Shown: piece by piece, positions 47,393 through 58,565 of the stretch
Position numbering within the stretch: the first letter of the stretch is position 1
How the letters are laid out: the number at the start of each line of letters is the position of its first letter
Position numbers and translations under genes: made by a program
Origin: Lonicera japonica
Taxonomy: Eukaryota > Streptophyta > Magnoliopsida > Dipsacales > Caprifoliaceae
Length of the DNA: 64,000 nt
Reading direction: 5' to 3'
NCBI GenBank assembly: GCA_021464415.1
Contig: CM038471.1
Location: 15,476,422-15,540,421 of the forward strand
Notes under the pieces: model-generated
Told to the model about the DNA's origin: nothing
Seen by the model: only the letters and a program-made list of their open reading frames with translations
Databases searched by the model: none

Positions 47393-50300
47393 TGAGTAAG
47401 ACCCGAACCGATCCGCTCCCAAGTCCAATTTTCTTACGGTGTGTTCTATTTACATACGAAACTTTATCCGAGCTTAGCTCATTTCTATTAACATTTTCCT
47501 TTAATTTTGTTCAATGTGGTCTAATTAAAGATCTAAAATAAGATCTAAATGATTTTCATAATACTTGGGGGTCGATAATGAATGATGCTCTACAAAGATC
47601 TTAAAAAGGAAAACTAGCTTAGAGTTGAAAATTATGTTGACAAAGGGTTTCAAGACATTAGCGCTATGAGATTTATGTGTCATATTTACAATTTTCTAGG
47701 CCGAATTATTTTAAGCATGCTCGAACTCGGCTCAAAGTAAAATTTATATTATATGTTCAAACTCAACCCAATTTACTATGAGATTTGGCCTGAGTTCAAG
47801 CAAACCCACATAAGATTGATAAGCATTGTCTAAAAATTTGTAAAACACTAAGCAATAACTAATAAATAAACATTCACAAACTGATATATGGTACAAAAAT
47901 TTTAATCATTTTTAAACAACATCCAAATTCTATAATACCATTATATAAAATCCCTCCCAAAATAAATAAATTAAACACAGTGTTAAATGACTAATTAAAA
48001 GTGGTGTCATGATGGTGTTTAAACCCTAATAATAGTGATGGGTATAATATATTTCACATTGATGTAACTTAGTACAAGTGAGCCGGGCTTAATTCAGGTC
48101 GAGAATTTGAAATTTAAGCTCGACCCAAAATTTAATTTGGGCTCAAGATTTTGTTCAAACTCAATTAAAACTCTTTCTTTAATTTAGCGGGTCAAACAAG
48201 CGAAATTCAGGCTTGGTCAATCCATTTGAAAAGCTTACAATTTTCTTTGACTTCTCGTTGTCCGTGGAAAGTATATTTCCAATAGATTGGAGTATTTCAT
48301 ATCTCATATCCATATCTCATATCAGAATTGCTGTGTGAAATGGTGCCAAAAATAAAATCTTGCAAGGATCATTGGTTTGATAATAACTCTTGGTATTTTT
48401 TAATAAATGTTATTGTTAATCAATAACCAATAGGAGAACATCATTAATGTCACCACCTATCATTAGTTTGTTTATGCTTTGGAATAACAACTTGAGTACA
48501 AACCAAAAAAAAAAATTAATAATAATAATAGCAATTTAATTAGTTGAAGTAATAATCTATCTCGATTTTATTATTTAAGTGGGGCTTTTTTGTGTATAAA
48601 GATTGGGTTTTTATAATAAATGAGTGAACTTTTATTCTTCATATGTAACACTATTTATATTCGTGGACAAACAATTTTGGATGTCCCTAAAAAGTTGAAA
48701 ATTTTGGAATGCAGAGCGTTGGCATTCTTAATTTGCCAGAACCTCTGGGCCTAGTTGTAAGTATATGTTTTATAGAAGAAAAAAAAGCGAAAAAGTAGCA
48801 GGGATTAAAATTAAAAGTATGATAGATGCTTAAAGCAATTAAAATATGTCATGACTTTAATTTTATTAAAACCATTAAAATAAAATGGATCTTGGTACTA
48901 ATTTTCTATTTTATTAATTGTTGACATACTATAAATTAGAGAAAGAACAATTTTAGCTAGCTTTTTTATTTTTACTTGGCTGCAAACTGTGTACGTAAGG
49001 TTTAAATACTTAGGGACCATGATGGTAACAACTTCCTACATATATTCATTATGACCAAAAAAAAAAGTATTTTGACGTTTCTGAGTTATAGAATCCCCTT
49101 TTATAGAAAATTAGTATTAAACCCAATTTACGTATGACAACTTTAAGACATATCATTTTAGAAATTAGTTAGAAACCCATTCTTTTTGGGTCAGTCCAAT
49201 CTTTTGTAATAAGTCCAACTCCTTTTTGGGGCTTTTTGTGTGTGCCCCAGTGTTTTTGAAATATTTTGCATTTTTGGTAATTAGTTGTTAGCCCTAACTT
49301 TTGGATAATTATGAAAAATAAATGTTGAATTTTTTTAGTTGTTTTTAATTAATTTAGTGTTTTTTCCAATATTGCATGTTTTACACATTTTCAAAAATAA
49401 ATGACAACTTAAAGTAATCACAACTTAGATTGGGTTAGTGATTAATATTACACAGGTTTCAAATTCAAATCAAGAAACCATATTTCAAATTCAAATTGTT
49501 TTTGAAGTAAAAATTTTACATGTAAACATATTACGCAGGAAATTATACTATTAGGACAGTCATATTACAAATAATAATTTTGTAAGTAGAGCTGGAATGT
49601 CGTTGTGGTGCAACTTGAACAATAATTAGCTACAAAATAATTCCTTCCGCTCATATGGTATCATAAGTCATCAATCATCATAATGAAGTAATAATCATTC
49701 AATTATTCTTAAATAATTTATGATAGTAATTGTATTCATTTTGATTTGACAAAACAATAAAGAATGTATAAAATATTTCAAATCCTTACCAGTATCTGCG
49801 TTACTATATGATATAACTAAGTTATATTAAACCACAATATAATAGCCATGACAAGACCTGGTTGTTATGCTACATGATCATTCTCTCTAATCACGTCACG
49901 TTAGTTGTCCTTTTTCCGGGCAAAGACATACTGATAAATGGTGTTTGGATCTTGCGCGCCTTTTAGATATGTATTTTAATTTGTATCCGCACAAAACTTA
50001 TTGAAAAATACGTAGCATACACATATGTAGTGGTATACAACTTATCTACCCTACATAATATTGTGATTGATCATAGATTGATCGTAAATAATCCCATTGT
50101 AGAACGATTTGAGAAGGTACAAAAATACAGTGTGAAACCACTTCCTATTGGAACATAGATCCACCATTGATGAAGAGATGATGGAAGTCATTAACAAAGT
50201 CATTTTTCATTGTGAAGTAGGCAAATACAAATGAAAATAAACATGATCCCTAGGTTGTGAGGAATGGCTAATACTGATGCAACCAAAATGGATTTTTTTT

Positions 50301-51895
50301 TGGCTTGAGTAACAAATTATTTTTGGTAATGGGCTTGGGAAATACAGACTGGATCGGTGTCATTTGTTAACTTTTCATGGATATTTACTGTGCTCAGAAC
50401 TTAACTTGATCTTAAGTTGGGTCTGGGACAAACCCGTTACCATGTGTGAAAATAAATTAAGATGTTTGCGGGATGGAGAGTAAATAGTTGAAATATTCCA
50501 TATATATATAGTTGTTGCAATTTGCACAAAGCCGGAGCAAAACTAGGTTAGAAGCATTTTAGTTATGTGTTGTTCTGTTATGTTAGTATGGATAATAATG
50601 TTTTAGGTTTTAATTACAATCAAATTATCAGGGCTGAAAACGTTAATCACAACCAGCAAACGTTATATACATTGAATGGCGAATTCTATATATTAAAAGA
50701 CGCTGATTAAAACACAATTTAAATACATCTAAGTGGTATAATGTTATAAGATAAGTATATTTTACTAGATATGTAAGTGTTTTTATGTAATATGACTTGC
50801 TATTTTGGACGTAGTTATATTATTCTATATTATAGTATGACTAACTTTTCTAATGTTGGAGATAATATGTCTCATTCGACTTCTTATTACACAATATGAT
50901 TATTGGGGTATTGGGGCAGTGGTTAGCTCCATTTAGTATGGAAATATGTAAGATAATACATAATTGTCTAAGTTGTTCAATTTAAAGGTTGTCATCATAA
51001 TTATTCCTACACGTATTCAATACAATCTTATAATATATTAAAGGGTGAAATGAAACAAAAAAAATATAATACGTGCTTATCCAATAATATATTAAAGGGA
51101 GAGATAAATTAATTTAAATCCTAACCAAATAATAACTCACTTAAAAAGACAATACATGTTTATCCAATAATTTATTAAAAACAAATCTTAAAAAATATAA
51201 TTTGAATGGAGGGCATAAAGTTAGAATATTTGAAAAAAATAATAATTCAAAATTGGGTTAAAAGCAAAACAATTGGGCTAAATCCTAAAAATTGGGTTGT
51301 TTACTAATTTGTTAAATGTCTTTGGTCTTCTTATCCAAAGGCTCAAAATTTAGGGTTAAAACCTAATTTGCTATTTTTTTCTAATTATAATATTAGTAAC
51401 TATTTTAGCATTTGACACTTATTCACACCAAATTATTAGTCTATTATTAATTTTATAATTAGCAATTTATCACATATTGTTCAAACAGTAATTAATTTAG
51501 TGTCACATGTAAACATTATATTTGACTAGTGGTGATCTTTTAAGTCTAATATAGATAGTTCCAAAACAAAAAGTTAAAATTGAAAAGTCACATAATCTAC
51601 TAGTAATGAGACCGTTGGCTAGAAAAATATCACAATGAAATCCCCACACAACAATTTGGGCACGGATTGGTTTGTAGTGTAAAATTGGGTTACTATCTAT
51701 TAGGGTAATTGTAGTAGCTTCCTAAATCCGTGCCTCTAATTACAGTGTCTATGGAGGGGAATTTATAGGGTTTCTGGGTGAAGAATCGGGGTTATTAATA
51801 TGGAGAATTTGAAGGATCTTTGTTTCTTAAATCTATTGCTATATGATTTTACTTGGAGTGTTACCATGTAGTAGTAACTTCTCAAACAATAGTTT
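47393..51895. other. long AT-rich region, nothing recognised
   Basis: Four and a half kilobases without a reading frame of note and without a repeat I can match elsewhere in the window. No frame reaches 60 codons between 46500 and 51984, consistent with old, heavily mutated sequence. Confidence 0.5.
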
Positions 51896-52299
51896 CTCAT
51901 TTTGTTTTGGAACTTGCAGTTAAACGTTGGATTTTAGAGCTTTTGACAGTGCTTGTGCCTTTGTAAATCACCCATAAGATTTTTCACGCCTCTTTTGAGG
52001 TCTCACATGTGGCTATCTTTTTAAACTCATCCTCGGTATCATGACTTTGGATGGCGTTTAGGCCTTTTGAATTCCACTTAGCAAGTTCTAGTTCGTCTTT
52101 TGACCATTGATCCACTGGTTTGGATGTAATTCTAATAACATTATCAACAGTGGATGTGATTGTGGGGGCTGTCCAACCAGTTTGGACTGCTAGCCAAACA
52201 TGCTCATCCTTGGACTTGGGATAACTACGCATTCTAGCTTTCTAGTAAGGATAATTAGAGCTATCTAGAATAGGAGCATAAGACTCACCTTTACCCATA
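51896..52299 (-). pseudogene. copia gag N-terminal fragment
   Basis: Gag forms the particle in which a copia element copies itself. From an ATG at 52299 (minus) it reads MGKGESYAPILDSSNYPY, stop, KARMRSY. It continues with DQWSKDELELAKWNSKGLNA and, past a second stop, KILWVIYKGTSTVKSSK. This is the UBN2/retrotran gag pattern of plant copia elements. Both stops fall where the family has Trp (Y-W-K-x-R-M and E-A-W), so they are likely TGG changed to TAG (52242-52244) and to TGA (51984-51986). The frame decays beyond about 51900 and no pol follows, so the element is truncated. It lies just inside its 5' LTR and primer site. Confidence 0.75.
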
Positions 52300-52354
52300 C
52301 TAACTAGAGAGAAAACCTAGATCAAGATCTTCCTAACAAATTAAGGAAACACCA

Positions 52355-52364
52355 TCTGATACCA
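52355..52364 (-). other. primer-binding site of the truncated copia element
   Basis: TGGTATCAGA on the minus strand, matching the initiator tRNA-Met 3' end used by many copia elements, two bases inside the LTR end. Confidence 0.75.
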
Positions 52365-53052
52365 ATTGAAAAACTAAGAACACGTGCGGAGTAAATTAAC
52401 CTAGGTATATTATTCTTTGATTTATAAACAAAAACACTTTAATTAATATAGCATAAATAAACCTAAGAGTCTACCAATTTTATTTCAAAAAGTTTGTTTA
52501 ATATTGTCTAGGATGTATCAAGTAAATCAATCAATCACAGATAATGGAGACAAGATATAAAGAGGTATTCCTAGTGTAGGACTAATCCTCAACAAACAAT
52601 TCCACTATAATAATCACAAGAGATACATACTCGATTACACTAACCAACTTAGATGCACAATCCTTGAATTACTCAAAAACAACTCTAGACATAACCTCTA
52701 GTACAACAGCTTCCTCCTCGAATCACTCGATTTGGAACACAGCGTATCACACGCCTCAGATTCGCTCCGATCTCTTTGACAGCTTCGCGCTTCAATGATG
52801 AGTTTGGGACCTTTGTTCATGGAATAAAACAATTAGATTGACATGAAGATTGATTTAAAACGCTAGGTGGTGTGATATGAAAATTGCTTATTGAAAAGTA
52901 TGAATTTTAATATAAAAAGAGCGTCAGTTGATATGAGACCCTATGAGTTAATTTATAGAAAGTGAAAAGTCGAACTCCTAGTTAAAATAGGAAACATATC
53001 AAATTAAACAGGATTGCATGATAAAATATCATTAGCCCAGAAATACGTGCCC

Positions 53053-53226
53053 GGACCGGTCCAAGTTAGCAAATGCTGGACCGGCCCACCACTTGGAAAA
53101 CTGAAGAAAAGCCTTGTTGCCAGACCGGTCCAATAGGAACTATTTTACTGGTCTGAAATAAGGATTTCGATTCTTTTGGAGTTTTATATGTCGAATCGGT
53201 CCAATAACAATCATTGTACCGGTCCG
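53053..53226. promoter_or_regulatory. ACCGGTCC palindrome cluster in LTR-2
   Basis: GGACCGGTCC at 53053-53062 is perfect. GGACCGGCCC (about 53079), GACCGGTC (53123-53130), ATCGGTCC (about 53195) and TACCGGTCC (from 53217) are variants. These CG-rich words stand out in AT-rich DNA. The nearest lies about 95 bases upstream of the LTR's TATA box. Confidence 0.6.
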
Positions 53227-53257
53227 AAAGGTAGGCATCAATTTTTTACTTTGAAAA

Positions 53258-53262
53258 CCAGT
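53258..53262 (+). repeat. target-site duplication CCAGT, left copy
   Basis: Matches 63260-63264 exactly and proves a single insertion of the SIRE-like element into LTR-2. Confidence 0.95.
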
Positions 53263-54685
53263 TGTAGGTCGGAAAATACCCTAGAGGGGGGGGGGGTGAA
53301 TAGGGTTTTTAAAACTTAATCCTATTTTTTAAAATAGATTTAAAAATGTTTAATGTCTATATCAATCAAGCAATCAATAAACAAAGTTAATTCCAATCAC
53401 AATGAATGAATTGCACAGTATAATATAAGATGAGATAGAGAGATTGAAACGATCGAAGTCGAAGACTTTTTGTCCACACGGTTCGGCTTGTTAACCCCTA
53501 CTCCGCGCTTGGTTAGTTCCTCAAGAATTTCCATTATAACCGATCTCCTTCCAAGTGAAGATCAAACCTCTACAAGTGTATTCTTCTCACACACTCTTAC
53601 AAGTATTGAATCACTCTCAATACTCTCACAAGAAATCCCTCTTGCTAATCTATGAGATACACCTCTCACAATTATGATTTGAATAAGTTTTGGTGACAAA
53701 CACCAATGTACAATATATCTCTTGTGTATAACAAATTACAAATGCACTAAGAGATATTAATATTGATCAATGACTATAAGCTCAAAAAATTAAGAGATTG
53801 ATCAATGCTTTAGCTAGAATACTTGAATAATGAGAATATATGAAAAATGGTTTTGTATGATCATTCCAGTTGTTAAAAATGAGTCTTAGAACTCATATAT
53901 ATAGCTTGAAAAAGTTTGTAGCCGTTTGTGGTGGAGATATAAATTAATGGGTCAAAATAACACTTTTAATAAAGTCCTAATGGCTAGTTTTCAAAGAAGA
54001 GTCGACTCCCTTGATACTCATGTAGTCGACTACATGGTTCTGGAGTGGGGGTTTTTATGCAATTTTCTAACTTTTGCATTTTGACTCTGAAATTGATTTC
54101 AATGCTTGGAGAATGTTAAAAATAGGTTTCTAAGACTTCTAAAATAGTTTTTGTATCAAAATTCATTTATATGAAATTATAGTGAATTTTTCAAGATGAC
54201 TAGTTTTCGGTAAAAATGCTTTTTCAAAGATAAAACTAGTTTCGATCAATCTTGACAAGGTTAAATCATTTCATGAGCTATATAATTGATCAATGATATC
54301 TTTTACATAAAATCTAAGCACTTCACTAAATTTAATGATAATTCGAGTCTTCGTGATGCTTGATTTTCTTGTGCGTATCTTCACTTGATTTGATGATCTT
54401 GATCCTTTTTTGGTTTTGATTATTTGTGAAGCACATGGAGATCATTCTTGTGCATATCTCATTTGATTGATGATCTTTATCTTATGGAGATCATTTGAGT
54501 TCATTTCTTGTGAGTGAAAGCATTTGTAGAGCTTTGTGTGAGAGTTTGACTATATCGGTTTGAGGTCATACTTGGTTGAAGGAGATATCGGCTAATGGCT
54601 ATCATCATTGGAACAACCGAGTTAAATAACACTTTATTAACTTATTGTATTATCAAAATAAGATTAATTGACTTTAAAGTCAACA
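53263..54685 (-). repeat. 3' LTR of the SIRE-like element
   Basis: 1423 bp with TG..CA ends (sense start TGTTGACTTTAAAG). Sense TATA box AGCTATATATATGAG lies at about 53891-53905. Compared with the other LTR it has a longer G-run near 53288 and lacks a 23-bp insertion in the palindrome cluster. Confidence 0.95.
53999..54036. promoter_or_regulatory. GTCGAC palindrome pair in the 3' LTR
   Basis: GAGTCGACTC (53999-54008) and CATGTAGTCGACTACATG (54019-54036, perfect 18 bp) lie about 95 bases upstream of the TATA box in sense direction. Confidence 0.75.
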
Positions 54686-54700
54686 ATCTCCCCCTTTTTT
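54686..54700 (-). other. polypurine tract of the SIRE-like element
   Basis: Sense AAAAAAGGGGGAGAT directly precedes the 3' LTR, where plus-strand DNA synthesis would be primed. It is the standard copia form. Confidence 0.9.
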
Positions 54701-55030
54701 ATGATGACAATAGAGTTAATGTGTGTTTATAAAAGGATAACAATTTTAAGCATATGAATAATATGCTCCCCCTAAATAGGTGCATAAATAAATATACAAA
54801 TAATTATATAAATAAGAAATACTTGCATAGATAGTCAATCATCTTAAACCGAAAGCATTAGTTCGATACTTAAATAAATAACCTACTAATAGTTCTTGAA
54901 CTAACACAGCAGAATTAAAAAGAAGAACAAATATTAAAAGAAAACGCTAAAATAAATAAGTGTGTACCATTATCACTCATGACACACACAACAAACTTCT
55001 CCCCCTTTTTCTTCATCAAAAAGGAGGGAA

Positions 55031-56212
55031 TTACTCTTGTGGAGGAGGCGGCGGTGGCGGTTGATCCCATGGCATCCAACCCGGAAAGACATAGTTCGGA
55101 TGATAGTGTTGAAATGCCGTTTTAATCCGATTGAACCGATGGTGCATTTCTTGACGAGTATTCGTCAAATTGATGTTGAGATTATTGATAGCATCCATGA
55201 TTTAATCATGGCGGTTCATAACTCTTGGTTGGCGAGGAGGTGGGTATGGTGGTGAAACTTATTCGTCTTCTTGCTCGTCTTCCTCGTCGTCATCGGATTG
55301 CTCAACATCATTTGGATCGTTAAGAATCCACCGTCCATTTTCCAAATGATAGTGCATGAGATGAAACAATCTTTCCGAATACATGTCATGCTCGGATAGC
55401 TTATATCCATCCGTCTCATCATCCAAAGGAACATCAAAGTGCTTGAAGAGACGGGTTCAATACCATACCATATCCGAGCCCTCTATTTGCATGGCTCATG
55501 GTCTCATAAAGTTTATCAAAGATAAGGCTAGCATAGTCAAGCTTGTAAAGGCTATTGATTGCCCAACTAAGAAAAATATCAAGGTTGGTCACATTAGAGT
55601 GGCTATCGGTTCTAGGCAAAATGCAATAAGTTATGATATGATGAATGAGACGTGCATGAAGATTTAACATAGCTACGGAGATTCTATCATCGCAATTTGC
55701 GCCAACATTTCTAAAACGCCTTTTCACAAGAGGAGAAATAGCGTTACATAGGGTGTAACCAAAAGTCCCTTAAAAATTGGAAGTAACGATAGTGGTATTT
55801 TGCCGATTGAATCCAAAAATTCGAGCAAGATCATCTTTTGAAAAAGTAATTAGATTTCCATTAACAAAAGTTCTAAGAAGGGATCTATCCACTTCGCCTT
55901 TGGGAGTGATTGGGTGATGCAAGTTAGCATAAAATAGCCTAACCAATCTAGGATAAATATCCTCCTTAATGCATAGAAAATTTAGAATCCCTTGCCTACG
56001 GAATACTTGCGTAATTCATAACCCATTTTCAGAAATAACACTTGATTGAAGAGTTTACCTTCGATTATGGCTCGATTTACAAAGTCGTTGTGAAAGCGAG
56101 CTTCGAGTTCATGGGTGAGGAAGAGAGGAGGCAAATCACCTTGCCCCGGTTGAGGATCATTCTCCAGTTCCCGAGTACGTCTCCTTGAGTTCTTTCTTGA
56201 GTGAGATGCCAT
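55031..56212 (-). pseudogene. extra ORF of the SIRE-like element (plant transposon-protein domain)
   Basis: It lies between pol and the 3' LTR, where SIRE-type elements carry an additional, sometimes called envelope-like, ORF. From the ATG at 56212 it reads MASHSRKNSRRRTRELENDP, then ARFHNDFVNRAIIEGK. After a one-base shift near 56010 come IKEDIYPRLVRLFYANLHHP and FSKDDLARIFGF, and later IISYCIL-like and NLDIFLSW segments. The C-terminus has an acidic stretch and ends DQPPPPPPQE at 55031. The YPRLVRLFYANL region matches the plant transposon-protein domain common in such ORFs. It is broken by the shift and by stops at 55770, 55260 and 55202 (each plausibly CAA to TAA). Its role is unknown; no signal peptide or membrane segment is obvious. 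Confidence 0.75.
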
Positions 56213-56604
56213 AGAGATGTGAAATGGTGGGTTGAGGGTTTTGAAAATTTTGAAGAAATTTTGGTAGTGTAGAAATGGAATATGGTTGAGGAAATGAAGT
56301 TTAGATGGAATTTTATATAGAATTTGAGAGGAAATTTGTAGAAATTTGAGTTTAAATTGAGAGATTTGAATTTGAAATGAGGGTTTGGTGTAGAGAGAGA
56401 AAGTGGTGATTTGGGTTGATTTTGGATGGATTTTGAGAGATTTGTAGTTGATAAATGATGGATAGATGATTTAGAGTAGTTATGTAGCAATGATTTGAAG
56501 CAAATTTGAGTTTTCAAAGGTTTGAAGGTGTGGAAATGGTGGAATTTCGTGGGTATGGAGATGAAGAGAGTGAGAGAAAATGTGTTATAATAATCTAGGC
56601 TGCT
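56213..56604 (-). other. leader of the extra ORF
   Basis: About 390 bases between the palindrome cassette and the ATG, strongly T/C-rich in sense direction. The 179-codon frame running through it and past the ATG in another frame is low-complexity Phe/Ser/Lys and probably not a protein. Confidence 0.55.
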
Positions 56605-56678
56605 GAGTCGACTCAATGAAGAGAGGGTGAGTCAACTGGGTCATGTAGTCGACTACATGGGTCTTGAGGGAGTCGACT
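56605..56678. promoter_or_regulatory. internal GTCGAC palindrome cassette before the extra ORF
   Basis: GAGTCGACTC (56605-56614), GAGTCAACT (from 56629), CATGTAGTCGACTACATG (56642-56659, the exact LTR palindrome) and AGTCGACT (56671-56678). In sense direction GATTATTATAACACA follows about a dozen bases later as a possible TATA box. This is a third occurrence of the LTR cassette in the element, outside the LTRs. Confidence 0.65.
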
Positions 56679-56919
56679 ACATGGGTCTATTTATCAGATT
56701 TTGCCAATATTTGCACCAATAAAATTTTGCTTGCTATTCCATTATTAATTAATGATACTATAGTTGCAAATTTACTTGTTAATAATCACAATAACATGCA
56801 AAAATGAATACAAGAAATATACAACACAAAAATTAAAAAAAAATTAGCACAATTAAAATAAAAGATGTGTGCTCAAGAATAAGCACTAAAATTCCTTTTT
56901 ATGAACTTTTTGGAATAAA
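56679..56919. other. non-coding spacer between pol and the cassette
   Basis: AT-rich, no frame or repeat seen. Confidence 0.5.
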
Positions 56920-58173
56920 CTAGATATCACAAGCTCTAGTCATACCGAGTTCACGTCGAATAGTACAAAAGCGGTCATCCGAAAGTGGTTTAGTGAATAT
57001 ATCCGCAAATTGCGATTCGGTGCTAACGAATTCAATATAAACATCACCCTTTTGCACATGATCACGAATAAAATGACATCTTATCTCAACGTGCTTAATA
57101 TGTGAGTGTTGTATGGGGTTCTTGGTCAAGCTAATAGCACTTGTGCTGTCACATTTTATGGGAATGTGGCTAAGACTAATTCTAAAGTCCTCTAGTTGTT
57201 GTTTAATGTACAAAGTTTGTGCACAACAATTTCCGGCCGCCACATATTCGACTTCGGCCGTTGAAAGGGCCTCCGAGTTTTGTTTCTTGCTGGACCAAGA
57301 TACTAGTGCGTGTCTTAGGAAATGACAAGTGCCACTAGTGCTTTTCCTATCGATTTTGCAACCGGCAAAATCTGCATCGGAATAACTAATTAAGTCAAAG
57401 TTGTTCTCTCTTGGGTACCATAAACCCAATGAACTAGTACCGGAAAGATAACAGAATATCCGTTTTACGGCAAGTAAATGTGACTCTTTAGAATCCGCTT
57501 GAAATCGTGCATAAAGACATACATTAAACATAATATCCAGCCTAGAGGCCGTCAAATACAATAAACTACCGATCATACCTCGATATTTTTTGATGTCTAC
57601 ACTTTTACCTATCTCGTCTTTGTCGAGCTTTAATGTTGAACTCATGGGAGTGCTCATGGATTTTGCGCCTTCCATGTCAAATTTCTTCAAAAGCTCCTTC
57701 ACGTACTTCTCTTGATTAATGAAAATGCCTTCTTTGCATTGCTTCACTTGTAATCTGAGGAAGTAGTTCATCTCTCCCATCTTGCTCATTTCAAACTCCT
57801 TTTGCATACATGTGGAAAAATCCTTGCATAGATTTTCATTAGTAGAACCAAATATAATATCATCAACATAGATTTGTACAAGTAGCATGTCATTGTCATG
57901 ATTTTTGATAAATAAGGTAGTATCAATTTTACCTCTAACAAACCCATTGTTAATTAAAAACGAACTTAATCTATCATACCATGCTCTAGGTGCTTGTTTC
58001 AAACCATATAAAGCTTTAGACAATGTAAATACATAGTCCGGATAAACATGATCTTCAAAGCCGGGAGGTTGTTTCATATAAACTTCCTCTTCAATAAAAC
58101 CATTCAAGAAAGCACTTTTCACATCCATTTGATATAATTTAAAATTCTTAAAATATGAATAAGCAAGTAGCAT
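56920..58173 (-). CDS. copia reverse transcriptase/RNase H, open part
   Basis: This 417-codon open stretch copies RNA to DNA and removes the RNA strand. RT residues: QMDVKSAFLNG (Asp 17), KALYGLKQAPRAWYDRL (about 53-69) and the catalytic IYVDDIIFGS (YVDD at 102-105). A connection region runs from about 150 to 255. RNase H follows: SYSDADFAGC (Asp 266), STAEVEYVAAG (Glu about 307), CDSTSAISL (Asp 342) and ADIFTKPL (Asp 391). All catalytic residues are present. The first Met is internal: homology continues upstream through APVARLEAIR to the stop at 58234, so this is not a natural start but the C-terminal part of the polyprotein. It is the best preserved coding stretch in the window. Confidence 0.92.
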   Translation of the reverse strand: MLLAYSYFKNFKLYQMDVKSAFLNGFIEEEVYMKQPPGFEDHVYPDYVFTLSKALYGLKQAPRAWYDRLSSFLINNGFVRGKIDTTLFIKNHDNDMLLVQIYVDDIIFGSTNENLCKDFSTCMQKEFEMSKMGEMNYFLRLQVKQCKEGIFINQEKYVKELLKKFDMEGAKSMSTPMSSTLKLDKDEIGKSVDIKKYRGMIGSLLYLTASRLDIMFNVCLYARFQADSKESHLLAVKRIFCYLSGTSSLGLWYPRENNFDLISYSDADFAGCKIDRKSTSGTCHFLRHALVSWSSKKQNSEALSTAEVEYVAAGNCCAQTLYIKQQLEDFRISLSHIPIKCDSTSAISLTKNPIQHSHIKHVEIRCHFIRDHVQKGDVYIEFVSTESQFADIFTKPLSDDRFCTIRRELGMTRACDI

Positions 58174-58565
58174 GCGAATTGCTTCTAAGCGAGCTACGGG
58201 TGCATATGTTTCTTCATAATCAATGCCCTCCTCTTAATTGTATCCTTGGACAACAAGTCTAGCTTTATTTCTAACAATTATACCACTTTCATCTTTTTTG
58301 TTACGAAATACCCATTTAGTACCTATAATAGTGTGATCATTAGGTTTGGGAACAAGTATCCATACTTTGTTTCTCTCAAATTGATTAAGCTCTTCTTGCA
58401 TAGCCATTATTCAAGATTCATCTTGTTCGGCTTCATTTATGTTTTTGGGCTCATATTGAGAAACAAATGCACATTATTGCATATATTTCTTAAGGATGAT
58501 CTAGTCATAACCCTACTAGATGGCTCTCCAAGAATTTGATCAATAGGGTGGTTGGACACAAATTT

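Larger units (their letters stand above)
52367..53262 (-). mobile_element. copia LTR (LTR-2), main part, split by the SIRE-like element
   Basis: The LTR ends (sense) CTTAGTTTTTCA at plus 52367. Its other edge is beyond the inserted SIRE-like element, probably TGATACAATCTAG at 63295, giving about 927 bp in total. It holds a TATA box (sense TTTCTATAAATTAAC, plus about 52951-52965) and four ACCGGTCC-type palindromes upstream of it. Confidence 0.7.

Noticed and set aside
47393..51895. Possible host gene in the long gap between elements
   Set aside because: No frame of useful length, no splice-bounded protein-like segment, no recognisable motif on either strand.
53470..53655. 61-codon frame, also present at 62020-62205
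   Set aside because: It is within the two LTRs; the duplication comes from the LTRs and the frame has no family features.
56077..56616. 179-codon minus-strand frame beside the extra ORF
   Set aside because: Low-complexity Phe/Ser/Lys sequence from a T/C-rich leader; it overlaps the recognisable extra ORF in a different frame.
57113..57325. Plus-strand frame opposite the reverse transcriptase
   Set aside because: Shadow of the well-supported minus-strand copia gene.
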